Below, piece after piece: positions 26,450 through 34,372 of a DNA stretch of 64,000 bases. The stretch is from Prado023 sp963753075 (lineage in GTDB: Bacteria > Actinomycetota > Actinomycetes > S36-B12 > CAIYMF01), in NCBI GenBank assembly GCA_963753075.1, contig CAVWAR010000010.1:124001-188000 (forward strand). Reading direction: 5' to 3'. A program made the translations under genes and the position numbers. The notes below the pieces were generated by a model that worked only from the letters and a program-made list of their open reading frames with translations, was not told where the DNA came from and searched no databases. How positions within the stretch are numbered: position 1 is the stretch's first letter; the number at the start of each line of letters is the position of its first letter.

Positions 26450-26469
26450 CAAGGGTCCAAGGACCCTTG
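26450..26469. promoter_or_regulatory. Perfect 20-bp palindrome in a divergent intergenic region
   Basis: CAAGGGTCC-AA-GGACCCTTG: 9-bp arms around AA, lying 123 bases upstream of the MDR start and 55 bases upstream of the 2TM start. With a 2-base centre it is a poor RNA hairpin but a good operator for a dimeric regulator. The regulator is not identifiable here. Confidence 0.6.
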
Positions 26470-26524
26470 CAGGCGTTGTGCGGGCGCGGAAACGTGGAGG
26501 GCACCTGCAGAAGGGACGTGTGAC

Positions 26525-26800
26525 ATGTCGAACACGCAGCAGGATCGGGCTCGGGATCGAGCCAAGTACCGCACCGGCCTGATGTGGCACATCGGCGCAT
26601 TCGTGGTCTGCAACGCCTTCCTCTGGACCCTGGACCTGGTCGTGGGCCAGTCAGGGCTCCAATGGGCGTACTGGATCACGTTGTTCTGGGGCTTCGCCCT
26701 GGCCTTCCACATCGTGGCGTACCTGATTGATGGACGGCAGATCGAGGACCGTTCAGCTGAGAAGTACCTCAAGGAACAGCAGGAGCACGGCGCCAAGTAG
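26525..26800 (+). CDS. 2TM-domain small membrane protein
   Basis: A 91-residue protein preceded by AGAAGGGA. An Arg/Asp-rich N-terminus (DRARDRAKYRTGLMWH) is followed by two membrane helices at about residues 25-43 and 50-70, and a charged tail with IEDRSAEKYLKEQQ. This is the layout of the 2TM domain, also found at the N-terminus of some LytTR-type and two-component regulators but here alone. Function unknown. Confidence 0.75.
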   Translation: MSNTQQDRARDRAKYRTGLMWHIGAFVVCNAFLWTLDLVVGQSGLQWAYWITLFWGFALAFHIVAYLIDGRQIEDRSAEKYLKEQQEHGAK

Positions 26801-26822
26801 GCGAATCCGCGGCTGGCTGCGC

Positions 26823-27215
26823 TCACCCGACCGTGGCCAGCAGCGTGAACAGGCAGATGGTGCTGCCCACCAGGCCGAGGACCATGGGGATCGCATAGGG
26901 GCGGCGATCCGGTTTGGCCAGGGCCCAGCCCAGGCTGTTCACCGACGTGTACCAGAGCCCCCCGAGGGCGGCGGCCGACACAACGGCGGCCCCCCCGGTG
27001 TCGGCCAGCAGCCCGGCGGCCCCGATGAGCAGGCCGACGCCGGTGGCGTACTCGGCCACCCAGTGCGGCAGCAGCAACGATCCGTCCCCCTCGCGAGCGT
27101 GGCGCCGCCCACTGCTGTGATCGAACTGCGTGCCGGCGACGATGTCGCGGGTCCAGATCACGATGATCCCCACGCCCATCATGATCATGAACGCGGCGAT
27201 CGCACCATCGACCAT
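26823..27215 (-). CDS. Four-helix membrane protein of unknown function
   Basis: A 130-residue protein with four hydrophobic stretches: AAFMIMMGVGIIVIW, YATGVGLLIGAAGLLA, VVSAAALGGLWYTSVN and VLGLVGSTICLFTLLA. A basic, Gly/His-containing loop (DHSSGRRHARE) follows helix 1. The start at 27215 lies 7 bases after the stop of the M28 peptidase gene, so the two are probably co-transcribed. No family recognised with confidence. Confidence 0.65.
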   Translation of the reverse strand: MVDGAIAAFMIMMGVGIIVIWTRDIVAGTQFDHSSGRRHAREGDGSLLLPHWVAEYATGVGLLIGAAGLLADTGGAAVVSAAALGGLWYTSVNSLGWALAKPDRRPYAIPMVLGLVGSTICLFTLLATVG

Positions 27216-27222
27216 CCGCGGG

Positions 27223-28398
27223 TCACTCCCGGGAGGAGACGCCGACGAGCCCGGCGATCGCCTGCGCGGCCTGCTCGACCAGATCCAGGTCAACAAGGTC
27301 CGGCATGTCCTCGGGACTGTGCGCGATCTCGTTCATCACGGTGGGGAAGTCGCTGGAGGTCAGGGCGATTGCGGGACGGCCGGCTCCGACGAAGACCATG
27401 TGGTCGCTCTGTGGCCATTGAGGTCCTGCCTCGAGCCCGATCAGCGGCGTGAGGTCCAGGTCGTCGGGCGTGCCGTAGGTGCTGTAGGCGCTGGGCCCAC
27501 CCCGGTAGCCGAGGCCGTCGATGTTGATCGCCAGTCGGACCTGGCTGAGGTCGGTCGTCGCGAGATAGTCCAGTTCCCCGCTGGCGGAGTAGCAGTCCTC
27601 CCCGTTGACAGCCAGCAGCTCCACCCCCGCGGGAGAGTCGGCGAGCAGTTCGGCGACGCGGCAGAGGACGACGACACCGGTTCCGTTGTCGATCGCGCCC
27701 GGCGTGCCTGGCTTCGTGTCGATGTGCGCCACGACCGTGATCCGGTTCGACTGGTCGCCCCGGTGGGCGATCACGTTGCGAGCTGTCGCCGGCCATCGGC
27801 GTGCGGGCAGGTCGATCGTGGCGGAGGTCCCGGGAGTGCTGGTGACCGTGTCGAGAAGATCGGCCCCGTCGTCCTCGCGGGTGTTGCCGGTGGGGAGCGT
27901 GAACGTGCCGTCCTCGATGAGCGGGAACGGGTCGAGGGATCCTGCGAGCTCCGGTGATCGGCCGGTGACTGCCAGGACAGCCACCGCGCCCGAGCTCTCG
28001 AGTCGTTCGATGATCCGTGCGTCCCGCTCGGACCCGTAGAAGGGGTATCCCTTCGGGGTCAGGGGGGTTGATGCCAGCTCGCCGTGCAGCAGCACGACGC
28101 AGCCCGTCAGCGGTTCGGCGAGCTCGGCCTCGGTCGCGGCCAGGCGCACGGGGGCGGTCCCCTGCCACCCCAAGGAGTAGTGGCTCGGGTGCAGCGGCCA
28201 GGAACGGCCGGCCATCGTGAGCGCGCCGAGGCTGCCCTCCCAGTCGACCACCGGGAAGCGCGGGCACTGCACCGGCCAGCCGAGCTGGGTCATCACCCCG
28301 GCCACGAGATCCACGGCCGCCTCATTGCCGGCGCTGCCCGGGCGCCGGTCGGGGGTCACGGCGCAGAGATCGTGCAGCAGGGCGCCCAGATCGATCAT
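27223..28398 (-). CDS. M28-family zinc peptidase
   Basis: A 391-residue protein. GGAGGAG seven bases before the ATG at 28398 decides the start over two upstream Met codons. The zinc-site motif VVAHIDTKPGTPGAIDNGTG (His, Asp and a second Asp) and VNGEDCYSASGE (Glu pair region) follow the M28 plan, with NIDGLGYRG and an SPEDMPDLVD tail carrying the last ligands. No signal peptide is visible, so it is probably a cytoplasmic aminopeptidase or amidohydrolase. An inserted PA-like segment covers the first third. Confidence 0.82.
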   Translation of the reverse strand: MIDLGALLHDLCAVTPDRRPGSAGNEAAVDLVAGVMTQLGWPVQCPRFPVVDWEGSLGALTMAGRSWPLHPSHYSLGWQGTAPVRLAATEAELAEPLTGCVVLLHGELASTPLTPKGYPFYGSERDARIIERLESSGAVAVLAVTGRSPELAGSLDPFPLIEDGTFTLPTGNTREDDGADLLDTVTSTPGTSATIDLPARRWPATARNVIAHRGDQSNRITVVAHIDTKPGTPGAIDNGTGVVVLCRVAELLADSPAGVELLAVNGEDCYSASGELDYLATTDLSQVRLAINIDGLGYRGGPSAYSTYGTPDDLDLTPLIGLEAGPQWPQSDHMVFVGAGRPAIALTSSDFPTVMNEIAHSPEDMPDLVDLDLVEQAAQAIAGLVGVSSRE

Positions 28399-28451
28399 CA
28401 CCGACTCCTCCGTGCTGGCGGCCGCACCGGAGGGCATGGCGGCCACTCCAT

Positions 28452-28487
28452 GTCCACGGTACCGAAGCCCCGGAAGGCTTTGTGGAC
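28452..28487 (-). terminator. Two-part stem downstream of the GH1 gene
   Basis: GTCCAC (28452-28457) pairs with GTGGAC (28482-28487), and within it AAGCC pairs with GGCTT around a 6-base loop. It follows the GH1 stop on the minus strand. Candidate terminator of the SDR-GH1 operon; no T tract. Confidence 0.4.
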
Positions 28488-28537
28488 TGTGGACGCGAGG
28501 CGTCAGCCGCCCAGGCCTGACACCGCCCTGCCGCGGG

Positions 28538-29986
28538 TCAGCGACTGTGCAGCGTTGCGCCGTTCGACGCGATCACCCCTCGGTACCAGTCGAATGACGT
28601 CTTCCGGTATCGGGCCAACGTGCCGGTGCCGTCGTCGTTTCGGTCGACGTAGATGTAGCCGTAGCGCTTGCTCACTTCGGCAGTCGTGAAGCTCACGAGG
28701 TCGATGCAGCCCCATGACGTGTAGCCGAGCACCTGCACGCCGTCGGCGATCGCTTCGCGCACCTGGACCAAGTGATCGTTGAGGTACTCGATGCGGTAGT
28801 CGTCGACGACGGTCATCGTGCCGTCGACCTCGACCAGCTCATCCCGGGCACCCAACCCGTTCTCGACGATGAACAGCGGCTTGCCCCACCGGTCCCAGAA
28901 CTGGTTGAGCACCACGCGCAGGCCCTGCGGGTCGATCTGCCAGCCCCACTGGCTGGCCTGCAGGGTCGGGTTCGGAACGCCACCCAGGATGTTGCCCTCG
29001 CCCGCGATCCGTCGTGCGGGGTCGCCGGTCTCACAGATGCTCATGTAGTAGCTGAACGACACGAAGTCGACCGTGTTGGCCAGGATCTCGCGATCGGAGT
29101 CGGTGATGTCCAGCTCGATTCCGTGGTCGCGGAAGTGCCGCAACGCGTACCCCGGGTAGGAGCCGCGGGTGTGCACGTCACCGAACATCATGTTCTGGTG
29201 GTCGGCCTGCATGACTGCCACGACGTCGGCCGGATCGGGAGTCAGCGGATAGGTCGGCATCGACAGGATCATGCAGCCGACCTTGGCGCCGGGCATGATC
29301 TCGTGGGCCAGCTTCGTGGCCAGCGCGCTGGCCACCAGCTCGTGGTGCACCGCCTGGTACAGCTGGGACCGGCTCAGCAGCTCCTTGGGCGTGTTGATGC
29401 CCCCGCTGAGGAACGGCTCATGGAGCACCGAGTTGATCTCGTTGAACGTCAGCCAGTACTTCACCCGCGACCCGTACCGCTCGAACAGGACCCGGACGTA
29501 GCGCTCGTAGAACCCGATCAGCTCCCGGCTGACCCAACCGTCGTAGGTCTCGGCGAGGTTCAGCGGCGTCTCGTAGTGCGAGATGGTGACCAGCGGCTCG
29601 ATCCCGTGCCGCTCCAACTCGTCGAACACCCGGTCGTAGTAGGCCAGGCCCTCCTCGTTCGGCTCCGGGTCGTCGCCGTTGGGGAAGATCCGTGACCAGG
29701 CGATCGACAGCCGGAACACCGTGAACCCCATCTCGGCGAACAGGGCGATGTCCTCGGCGTAGCGGTGGTAGAAGTCGATCCCGATCAGCTTGAGGTTGTC
29801 CGGCGTGGGGGCTGGTGTGCGCGGGGCCTGGATCCCACGGGGTGCCACATCCTGGATGGACAGCCCCTTGCCACCCTGGTCGTAGGCACCCTCGATCTGG
29901 TTGGCGGCCGTGGCCCCGCCCCAGAGGAAGCCGTCAGGGAATGCCCCATCCGGCCCATTCGGCGGGCGATTCGGCTGGCCACTCAT
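28538..29986 (-). CDS. GH1 6-phospho-beta-glucosidase
   Basis: A 482-residue (beta/alpha)8 glycosidase. The acid/base motif TFNEINS and the nucleophile motif FIVENGLG are both present, and the N-terminus (FPDGFLWGGATAANQIEGAY) is standard. The C-terminal DLVSFTTAEVSKRYGYIYVD holds the Ser, Lys and Tyr that bind the 6-phosphate in the phospho-beta-glucosidase subgroup. It cleaves phosphorylated beta-glucosides taken up by a phosphotransferase system, but no PTS gene is in the window. The ATG overlaps the stop of the SDR gene, so the two form an operon. Confidence 0.9.
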   Translation of the reverse strand: MSGQPNRPPNGPDGAFPDGFLWGGATAANQIEGAYDQGGKGLSIQDVAPRGIQAPRTPAPTPDNLKLIGIDFYHRYAEDIALFAEMGFTVFRLSIAWSRIFPNGDDPEPNEEGLAYYDRVFDELERHGIEPLVTISHYETPLNLAETYDGWVSRELIGFYERYVRVLFERYGSRVKYWLTFNEINSVLHEPFLSGGINTPKELLSRSQLYQAVHHELVASALATKLAHEIMPGAKVGCMILSMPTYPLTPDPADVVAVMQADHQNMMFGDVHTRGSYPGYALRHFRDHGIELDITDSDREILANTVDFVSFSYYMSICETGDPARRIAGEGNILGGVPNPTLQASQWGWQIDPQGLRVVLNQFWDRWGKPLFIVENGLGARDELVEVDGTMTVVDDYRIEYLNDHLVQVREAIADGVQVLGYTSWGCIDLVSFTTAEVSKRYGYIYVDRNDDGTGTLARYRKTSFDWYRGVIASNGATLHSR

Positions 29987-30813
29987 GCGGGTCCTCGCGT
30001 CCTCCCGTCGCCGGGCATCAGCTTCTTCATCTGTTTCTGGATGAGGTGGGTGGCCTGCTTCGGGGCCACCCGGCTGGCGACGTTCATCATGCGCGAGTCG
30101 CGGCCGACGAAGATGTGCAGGCGGTCGGACTCGATCCCGTCGACGATGGTTCGGGCGGCGTCCGGCGCCGAGGTCGTCCTCGTGCCGGCGGCTGCGGCGT
30201 CGGCCTCAGACATCGGGACCGTCACCCCGGAGTTCTCCGTGATATTCGTGGCCACGGCCCCGGGCATGACCACCGAGACCCCGACATCCGTGTCGAGCAG
30301 CTCGGCGTACAGCCCCTCGGTCATGAGCTTCACCGCAGCCTTGGACGCGCCGTACATGGCCTGGCCCGGCACGGGCAGGAAGCCACCCATGCTCGAGACG
30401 TTGGCGATGTGCGCCTCGGGGCGTTCCGTGAGCAGGGGCAGGAACGTCTTGACCATGTAGATCGTGCCCATGAGGTTCACGTTCAGGATGCGCTCGATCG
30501 CGGCGTAGTCGAGGTCCGCGATCGGGACGAACGGCTGGATGATCCCCGCGTTGTTGATCACGGCATCCACAACTCCGTGGCTGCCCAGAACGTCGTGCGG
30601 CAGGGCCTCGACGGCAGCCCGATCGCTGATGTCGACCACGTGGGTTGAGAGGTCCGAACCGGCGTTGGCGAGCGCTGCGGTCTCCGCGAGCCCCTCCTGG
30701 CGCAGGTCGACCGCGGCTACCCGGGCCCCGCGCCGCAGCAGCTCCAGGGTCACCTCCCGACCCATGCCACTGCCGGCTCCGGTGACGACCACGACCTTGT
30801 TGCGGATCTTCAT
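29983..30813 (-). CDS. Short-chain dehydrogenase/reductase
   Basis: A 276-residue classical SDR with GAGGAG before the ATG. The cofactor motif TGAGSGMG is at about residues 11-18, the NNAG motif is in VINNAGIIQPF, and the catalytic Ser, Tyr and Lys are in NVSSMGG and YGASKAAVK. An Asp-Leu-Arg after strand 2 (VAAVDLRQEG) suggests NAD(H) preference. The C-terminus is basic and helical. It precedes the GH1 glycosidase and may act on the released aglycone or sugar; this is inference. Confidence 0.88.
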   Translation of the reverse strand: MKIRNKVVVVTGAGSGMGREVTLELLRRGARVAAVDLRQEGLAETAALANAGSDLSTHVVDISDRAAVEALPHDVLGSHGVVDAVINNAGIIQPFVPIADLDYAAIERILNVNLMGTIYMVKTFLPLLTERPEAHIANVSSMGGFLPVPGQAMYGASKAAVKLMTEGLYAELLDTDVGVSVVMPGAVATNITENSGVTVPMSEADAAAAGTRTTSAPDAARTIVDGIESDRLHIFVGRDSRMMNVASRVAPKQATHLIQKQMKKLMPGDGRTRGPA

Positions 30814-30979
30814 CTGCGCTCCTCAGGGTCTGGTGAGCATCAAGCTCGGCGCGTTCGGGCGAGCACCGCTCCCAGGGCGCGCCTGTCCGGACGGGCACCT
30901 GGACCGTGCGTGTGCCTGCATCTCTAGCCCTCATGCTGCCCCGGCGTCAAGACCTGACGATCATTCGGCGCCATGGCGC

Positions 30980-31867
30980 TCACAGGCCACGGATCCATCG
31001 GGTCACCTCGGCGGCGGCGCTCTCCGCGCTGTAGATCGTGTCGTGGGTCCCAGCGGGGATGACTCCCAGCTCCACCTCGTTGCCGGCTGTCCGCAGCGCG
31101 GCCGCGAAGTCCTCCGACTGCGTCACCGGGACGAGTTCGTCGGCGTCCCCATGCAGGAGCAGCACGCTGAGATCATCCGGTGCCTGGCCCGCCTCGACCA
31201 GGCCGATCGGATCGCCCTCCGCCCACACCTGTGGCACCTCGGACCTCGGTGCGCCGAAGAAGTCCAGGAGCGCGGACTCGAACTGCTCGATGTCGTAGAC
31301 CCCTGCGAGGCCAACCATCCCGTCCACGACTGGTGGGTCATATGGGCACTCGCCAGTCACGGAAGGGGTCGCCAGGGCTGCCAGGGCAGCGAGGTGACCG
31401 GCGGAGGAGTGGCCGAGCACGATCACGGGACCGACGTCGACGCCGGCTTCCTCTGCCCGTGCGACCGCGAACGCGACAGCGCACCGAATGTCGTCCAGCG
31501 GGGTCGGGAAGGTCACGTTGTCGGCACCGGACCGGTACGTCGCGTTGACGGTCACGAACCCGTTGGCTGCCAGTTGCGCCGCGAGGTCCGACAGGCCGGA
31601 TCGGTCGGCCGTCTGCCAACCGCCGCCGGGCACGAGAACCACGACTGGGACAGCGGCGGACCGTGCGCCTTCTGGGAGGCGCACGTCGGCGTCGAGTCCC
31701 GGGAGGTAGGTCCGTGTTGCTGCCGGCGGTCCCGACGCGGTCTCTGGCGACGGCGCCTCGGATGCCACCGCGCATCCCGAGAGGCTGCCAGCGAGGAGGA
31801 GGAGCGCGGCACCGGCCCGCAGACCGGCGTGGGCTCGGTGGCGGCCCCGACCGAGAACCCGTGCCAC
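30980..31867 (-). CDS. Lipoprotein alpha/beta-hydrolase (esterase)
   Basis: A 295-residue protein. The GTG start at 31867 is preferred because AAGGAG lies 9 bases upstream and it gives a lipoprotein signal ending LLLAGSLSGC. An ATG at 31903 would overlap the UspA stop. Catalytic features are those of the BD-FAE/carboxylesterase group: VVVLVPGGGW (oxyanion hole), LGHSSAGH (nucleophile Ser), LLLHGDADELVPV (Asp) and IPAGTHDTIY (His). It is probably anchored to the outer face of the membrane and hydrolyses an ester. It is the last gene of the V-ATPase transcription unit. Confidence 0.82.
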   Translation of the reverse strand: MARVLGRGRHRAHAGLRAGAALLLLAGSLSGCAVASEAPSPETASGPPAATRTYLPGLDADVRLPEGARSAAVPVVVLVPGGGWQTADRSGLSDLAAQLAANGFVTVNATYRSGADNVTFPTPLDDIRCAVAFAVARAEEAGVDVGPVIVLGHSSAGHLAALAALATPSVTGECPYDPPVVDGMVGLAGVYDIEQFESALLDFFGAPRSEVPQVWAEGDPIGLVEAGQAPDDLSVLLLHGDADELVPVTQSEDFAAALRTAGNEVELGVIPAGTHDTIYSAESAAAEVTRWIRGL

Positions 31868-31899
31868 CCAATGTCTCCTTCCCCGCGCGTTCGCGTCCC

Positions 31900-32352
31900 T
31901 CATACCGCCGGCACCACAACCACCGGGACGTCGGCGAACTCGAGGACGTACAGCACCTGGGACCCGACGAACGGTTGGCCCACGTGCCGGACCCCTGAAC
32001 GGCCCAGCATGATCACGTCGGCGCCCCAGCGAGCGGCCTGCTCCAGGATCACGCGTCCCGGGCCGCCGGGCAGCATGCGCGTCTCCATCGGGACCCCCGC
32101 CTGCTGCGCGAGTCCGGCGACGAAGCCGAGGACGGCAGTGGCCTCTCGTTCTCGGATGTCGGCATCCACCGACCCCCCGGGGCTTGGCCGATCTCGACCT
32201 CCCGGTGGGCTGCGCCCGTCCTGGGGCGCCTCGTCTGCGAGGACGTGGACCGCCAGCACCGTCGCCCTGCTCTCGGTCGCCAGCCAGATCGCGGCGCGTG
32301 CCGCCGCCAGCCCCGCCGGGGAGTCGTTGATCGCGACCAGGATGCGGGTCAT
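31900..32352 (-). CDS. Universal stress protein (UspA family), ATP-binding type
   Basis: A 150-residue single-domain Usp. It starts MTRILVAINDSPAG, and the C-terminal half has the ATP-binding pattern G-x2-G-x9-G-S in LGRSGVRHVGQPFVGSQV, then VPVVVVPAV. A Gly/Pro/Arg-rich insert (about residues 55-75) is unusual. The ATG overlaps the stop of the V-ATPase subunit D gene, so its synthesis is coupled to the ATPase. A role in sensing ATP or energy state is inference. Confidence 0.88.
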   Translation of the reverse strand: MTRILVAINDSPAGLAAARAAIWLATESRATVLAVHVLADEAPQDGRSPPGGRDRPSPGGSVDADIREREATAVLGFVAGLAQQAGVPMETRMLPGGPGRVILEQAARWGADVIMLGRSGVRHVGQPFVGSQVLYVLEFADVPVVVVPAV

Positions 32353-32981
32353 CGGCGTTGCCTTCCCGTGCGTGCGGAATCTGCTGCCCAGCGCAGTCGG
32401 ACGTGCTCGTCGTGCTCCATGTCGTCGAGTTGGAGCAGCAGGCGTGCGTGCGCCCCCTCCAGCCGCGGCAGCCACCGCCGTTGCAGGGCGCGCAACTGGC
32501 GCCGGGTACCCGCCACCTCCGTGCGGATCGCGGCCAGCGCTGCGGCAGCCACGGCGTGGTCAACCGCCGCTCGGACGGCCGCCTGAGCCGCTGCGCGCGC
32601 ATGCCGCAGCGCAGTGTTGTCCGGGACGAACCCACCTGGTTCGTTCGGCAGGTCACACGTTGCCCCAGCCGGGTACCGGACCCCCATCGTCATGTGCCAA
32701 TCGATGTCCATTGCCGCGTCTGCGCCGTCCGTGGCCAGACGCAGGCCGCGTTCCCCGCTGATGAGCGCTGAGGCCAGCATCCACCGGTCGAGCTCGCGTG
32801 CAGCGCGCTCCCAGTCGGCCAGGGTGCGTTCTGCGCGCAGGGCGTAGGCCTGCTCCTCGGCGTGCAGGATCCGCAGCTTGCGTTCCAGCAGGTCGCTGCC
32901 CCGGGTCGCCATCGAGGTCCGTCGCGCCAGCCATGGCAGCCCGGCCCGGCCGGGTGGTTGTCCGCGCACAGTGGTGGTCAT
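32349..32981 (-). CDS. atpD: V/A-type ATP synthase subunit D (central stalk)
   Basis: A 210-residue protein predicted to be largely coiled coil. After a 30-residue basic N-terminus it has ATRGSDLLERKLRILHAEEQ, equivalent to the conserved first helix of subunit D, and a long C-terminal helix RRQLRALQRRWLPRLEGAHARLLLQLDDME. It would form the rotating axle inside the A3B3 hexamer. The ATG overlaps the subunit B stop, and its stop overlaps the Usp start. Confidence 0.85.
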   Translation of the reverse strand: MTTTVRGQPPGRAGLPWLARRTSMATRGSDLLERKLRILHAEEQAYALRAERTLADWERAARELDRWMLASALISGERGLRLATDGADAAMDIDWHMTMGVRYPAGATCDLPNEPGGFVPDNTALRHARAAAQAAVRAAVDHAVAAAALAAIRTEVAGTRRQLRALQRRWLPRLEGAHARLLLQLDDMEHDEHVRLRWAADSARTGRQRR

Positions 32982-34372
32982 GGGGTCGCCCCCTGGAGTG
33001 CAGCCTCGTGGGCATCGATCATCGCCTGCGGCAGCATGGTCAGCTCGCGGCGGGGCAGTTCGGACAGGACGTCCCACGCCAGGTCGAGGGTCTGGTCCAG
33101 TGCGCGGTCCTCGGTGGTGCCCTGGCTGAGGAACCTCTGCTCGAACGCGGTCTCGTAGCGCAGGTAGAGCTGGTCAGTGCCGCTGAGTGTCTCCAACCCG
33201 ACGAGGTCGGCCAGCTCGCGCACCTGGCGCGCATGCGCCAGGGCGGCCATCACCTGGCCGGCGAGGTCCAGGTGGTCAGCGCGCGTGCGACCCTCCCCGG
33301 CGCCCTTGCGCATCAGGCGGGACAGCGACTGCAGCGGGTCGACGGGGGGGTAGACGCCGCGCGCGTGCAGCTCCTGGGCCAGCACGACCTGTCCCTCGGT
33401 GATGTAGCCGGTCAGGTCGGGGACCGGGTGGGTGATGTCGCCGCCGGGCATGGTCAGGACCGGCAGGATCGTGACTGACCCCGGCATCCCGCGAATGCGC
33501 CCGCAGCGTTCGTACAGCGAGGCCAGGTCGCTGTACAGGTAGCCGGGGTACGCACGCCGGGCAGGGATCTCGCCGCGCGCCGCGGAGACCTCGCGCAGGG
33601 CCTCGCCGTAGCTGGTCATGTCGGCCATGACGACCAGCACGTGCCGGCCGAGCTCGAAGGCGAGGTGCTCGGCGACGGTCAGGGCTATGCGTGGGGTGAG
33701 GATGCGCTCGATGACCGGGTCGTCGGCTGTGTTGACGAGCAGCGCCAGCTCACCGGCCCGGGAGCGACCCTCCAGCCCGTCGCGGACGGCGGCGGCATCG
33801 GCATGGGTCAGGCCCATCGCCGCGAACACCACGGAGAATGCCTCGCCGCCCACGTTCGCCTGCGCGGCGATCTGGGTCGCCAGCTCCAGGTGCGGCAGGC
33901 CCGCGACCGAGAAGATGGGCAGCTTCTGCCCGCGGACGAGGGTGGCCAGCCCGTCGATGGCGCAGATGCCGGTCAGGACCGGGTCGGCCGGCGGCTCGCG
34001 CATGAGTGGGTTCAGCGGGGCGCCGGTCGTGGCCGCTGTCGCGGTGCCGTGGATCGGTGGTCCGCCGTCGATCGGGACCCCGCGCCCGTTGCACACCCGC
34101 CCCAGCCAGTCCGGGCCCACCGGCACCCGCAGGGGCGCCCCGCTGAACCGCACGCGGGTGCGTTGCGGGTCGATCCCGTCGGTGCCCTCCAGCACCTGGA
34201 CGATCGCGACGTCGTCGTCCACCTCGAGCACCACCCCGTGCCGGTCGGACCCGTCCACGAGCCGAACGGTGACGTACTCGTCCCAACCCACCCCGCGCAC
34301 GCCAGACACGACCAGCAGCGGCCCGCGCAACTCGGTGATGTCGCTGTACTCGAGAGTGCCCCATCGCCTCAT
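32978..34372 (-). CDS. atpB: V/A-type ATP synthase subunit B (non-catalytic)
   Basis: A 464-residue protein matching the regulatory beta-barrel/nucleotide-fold subunit: LEYSDITELRGPLLVV at the start, VGPDWLGRVCNGRGVPIDGG, the conserved QKLPIFSVAGLPHLELATQI in place of a P-loop, then VMADMTSYGEALREVSAARGEIPARRAYPGYLYSDLASLYER. The absence of a Walker A GxGKT is normal for this subunit. It alternates with A in the hexamer. Start and stop codons overlap both neighbours. Confidence 0.95.
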   Translation of the reverse strand: MRRWGTLEYSDITELRGPLLVVSGVRGVGWDEYVTVRLVDGSDRHGVVLEVDDDVAIVQVLEGTDGIDPQRTRVRFSGAPLRVPVGPDWLGRVCNGRGVPIDGGPPIHGTATAATTGAPLNPLMREPPADPVLTGICAIDGLATLVRGQKLPIFSVAGLPHLELATQIAAQANVGGEAFSVVFAAMGLTHADAAAVRDGLEGRSRAGELALLVNTADDPVIERILTPRIALTVAEHLAFELGRHVLVVMADMTSYGEALREVSAARGEIPARRAYPGYLYSDLASLYERCGRIRGMPGSVTILPVLTMPGGDITHPVPDLTGYITEGQVVLAQELHARGVYPPVDPLQSLSRLMRKGAGEGRTRADHLDLAGQVMAALAHARQVRELADLVGLETLSGTDQLYLRYETAFEQRFLSQGTTEDRALDQTLDLAWDVLSELPRRELTMLPQAMIDAHEAALQGATP

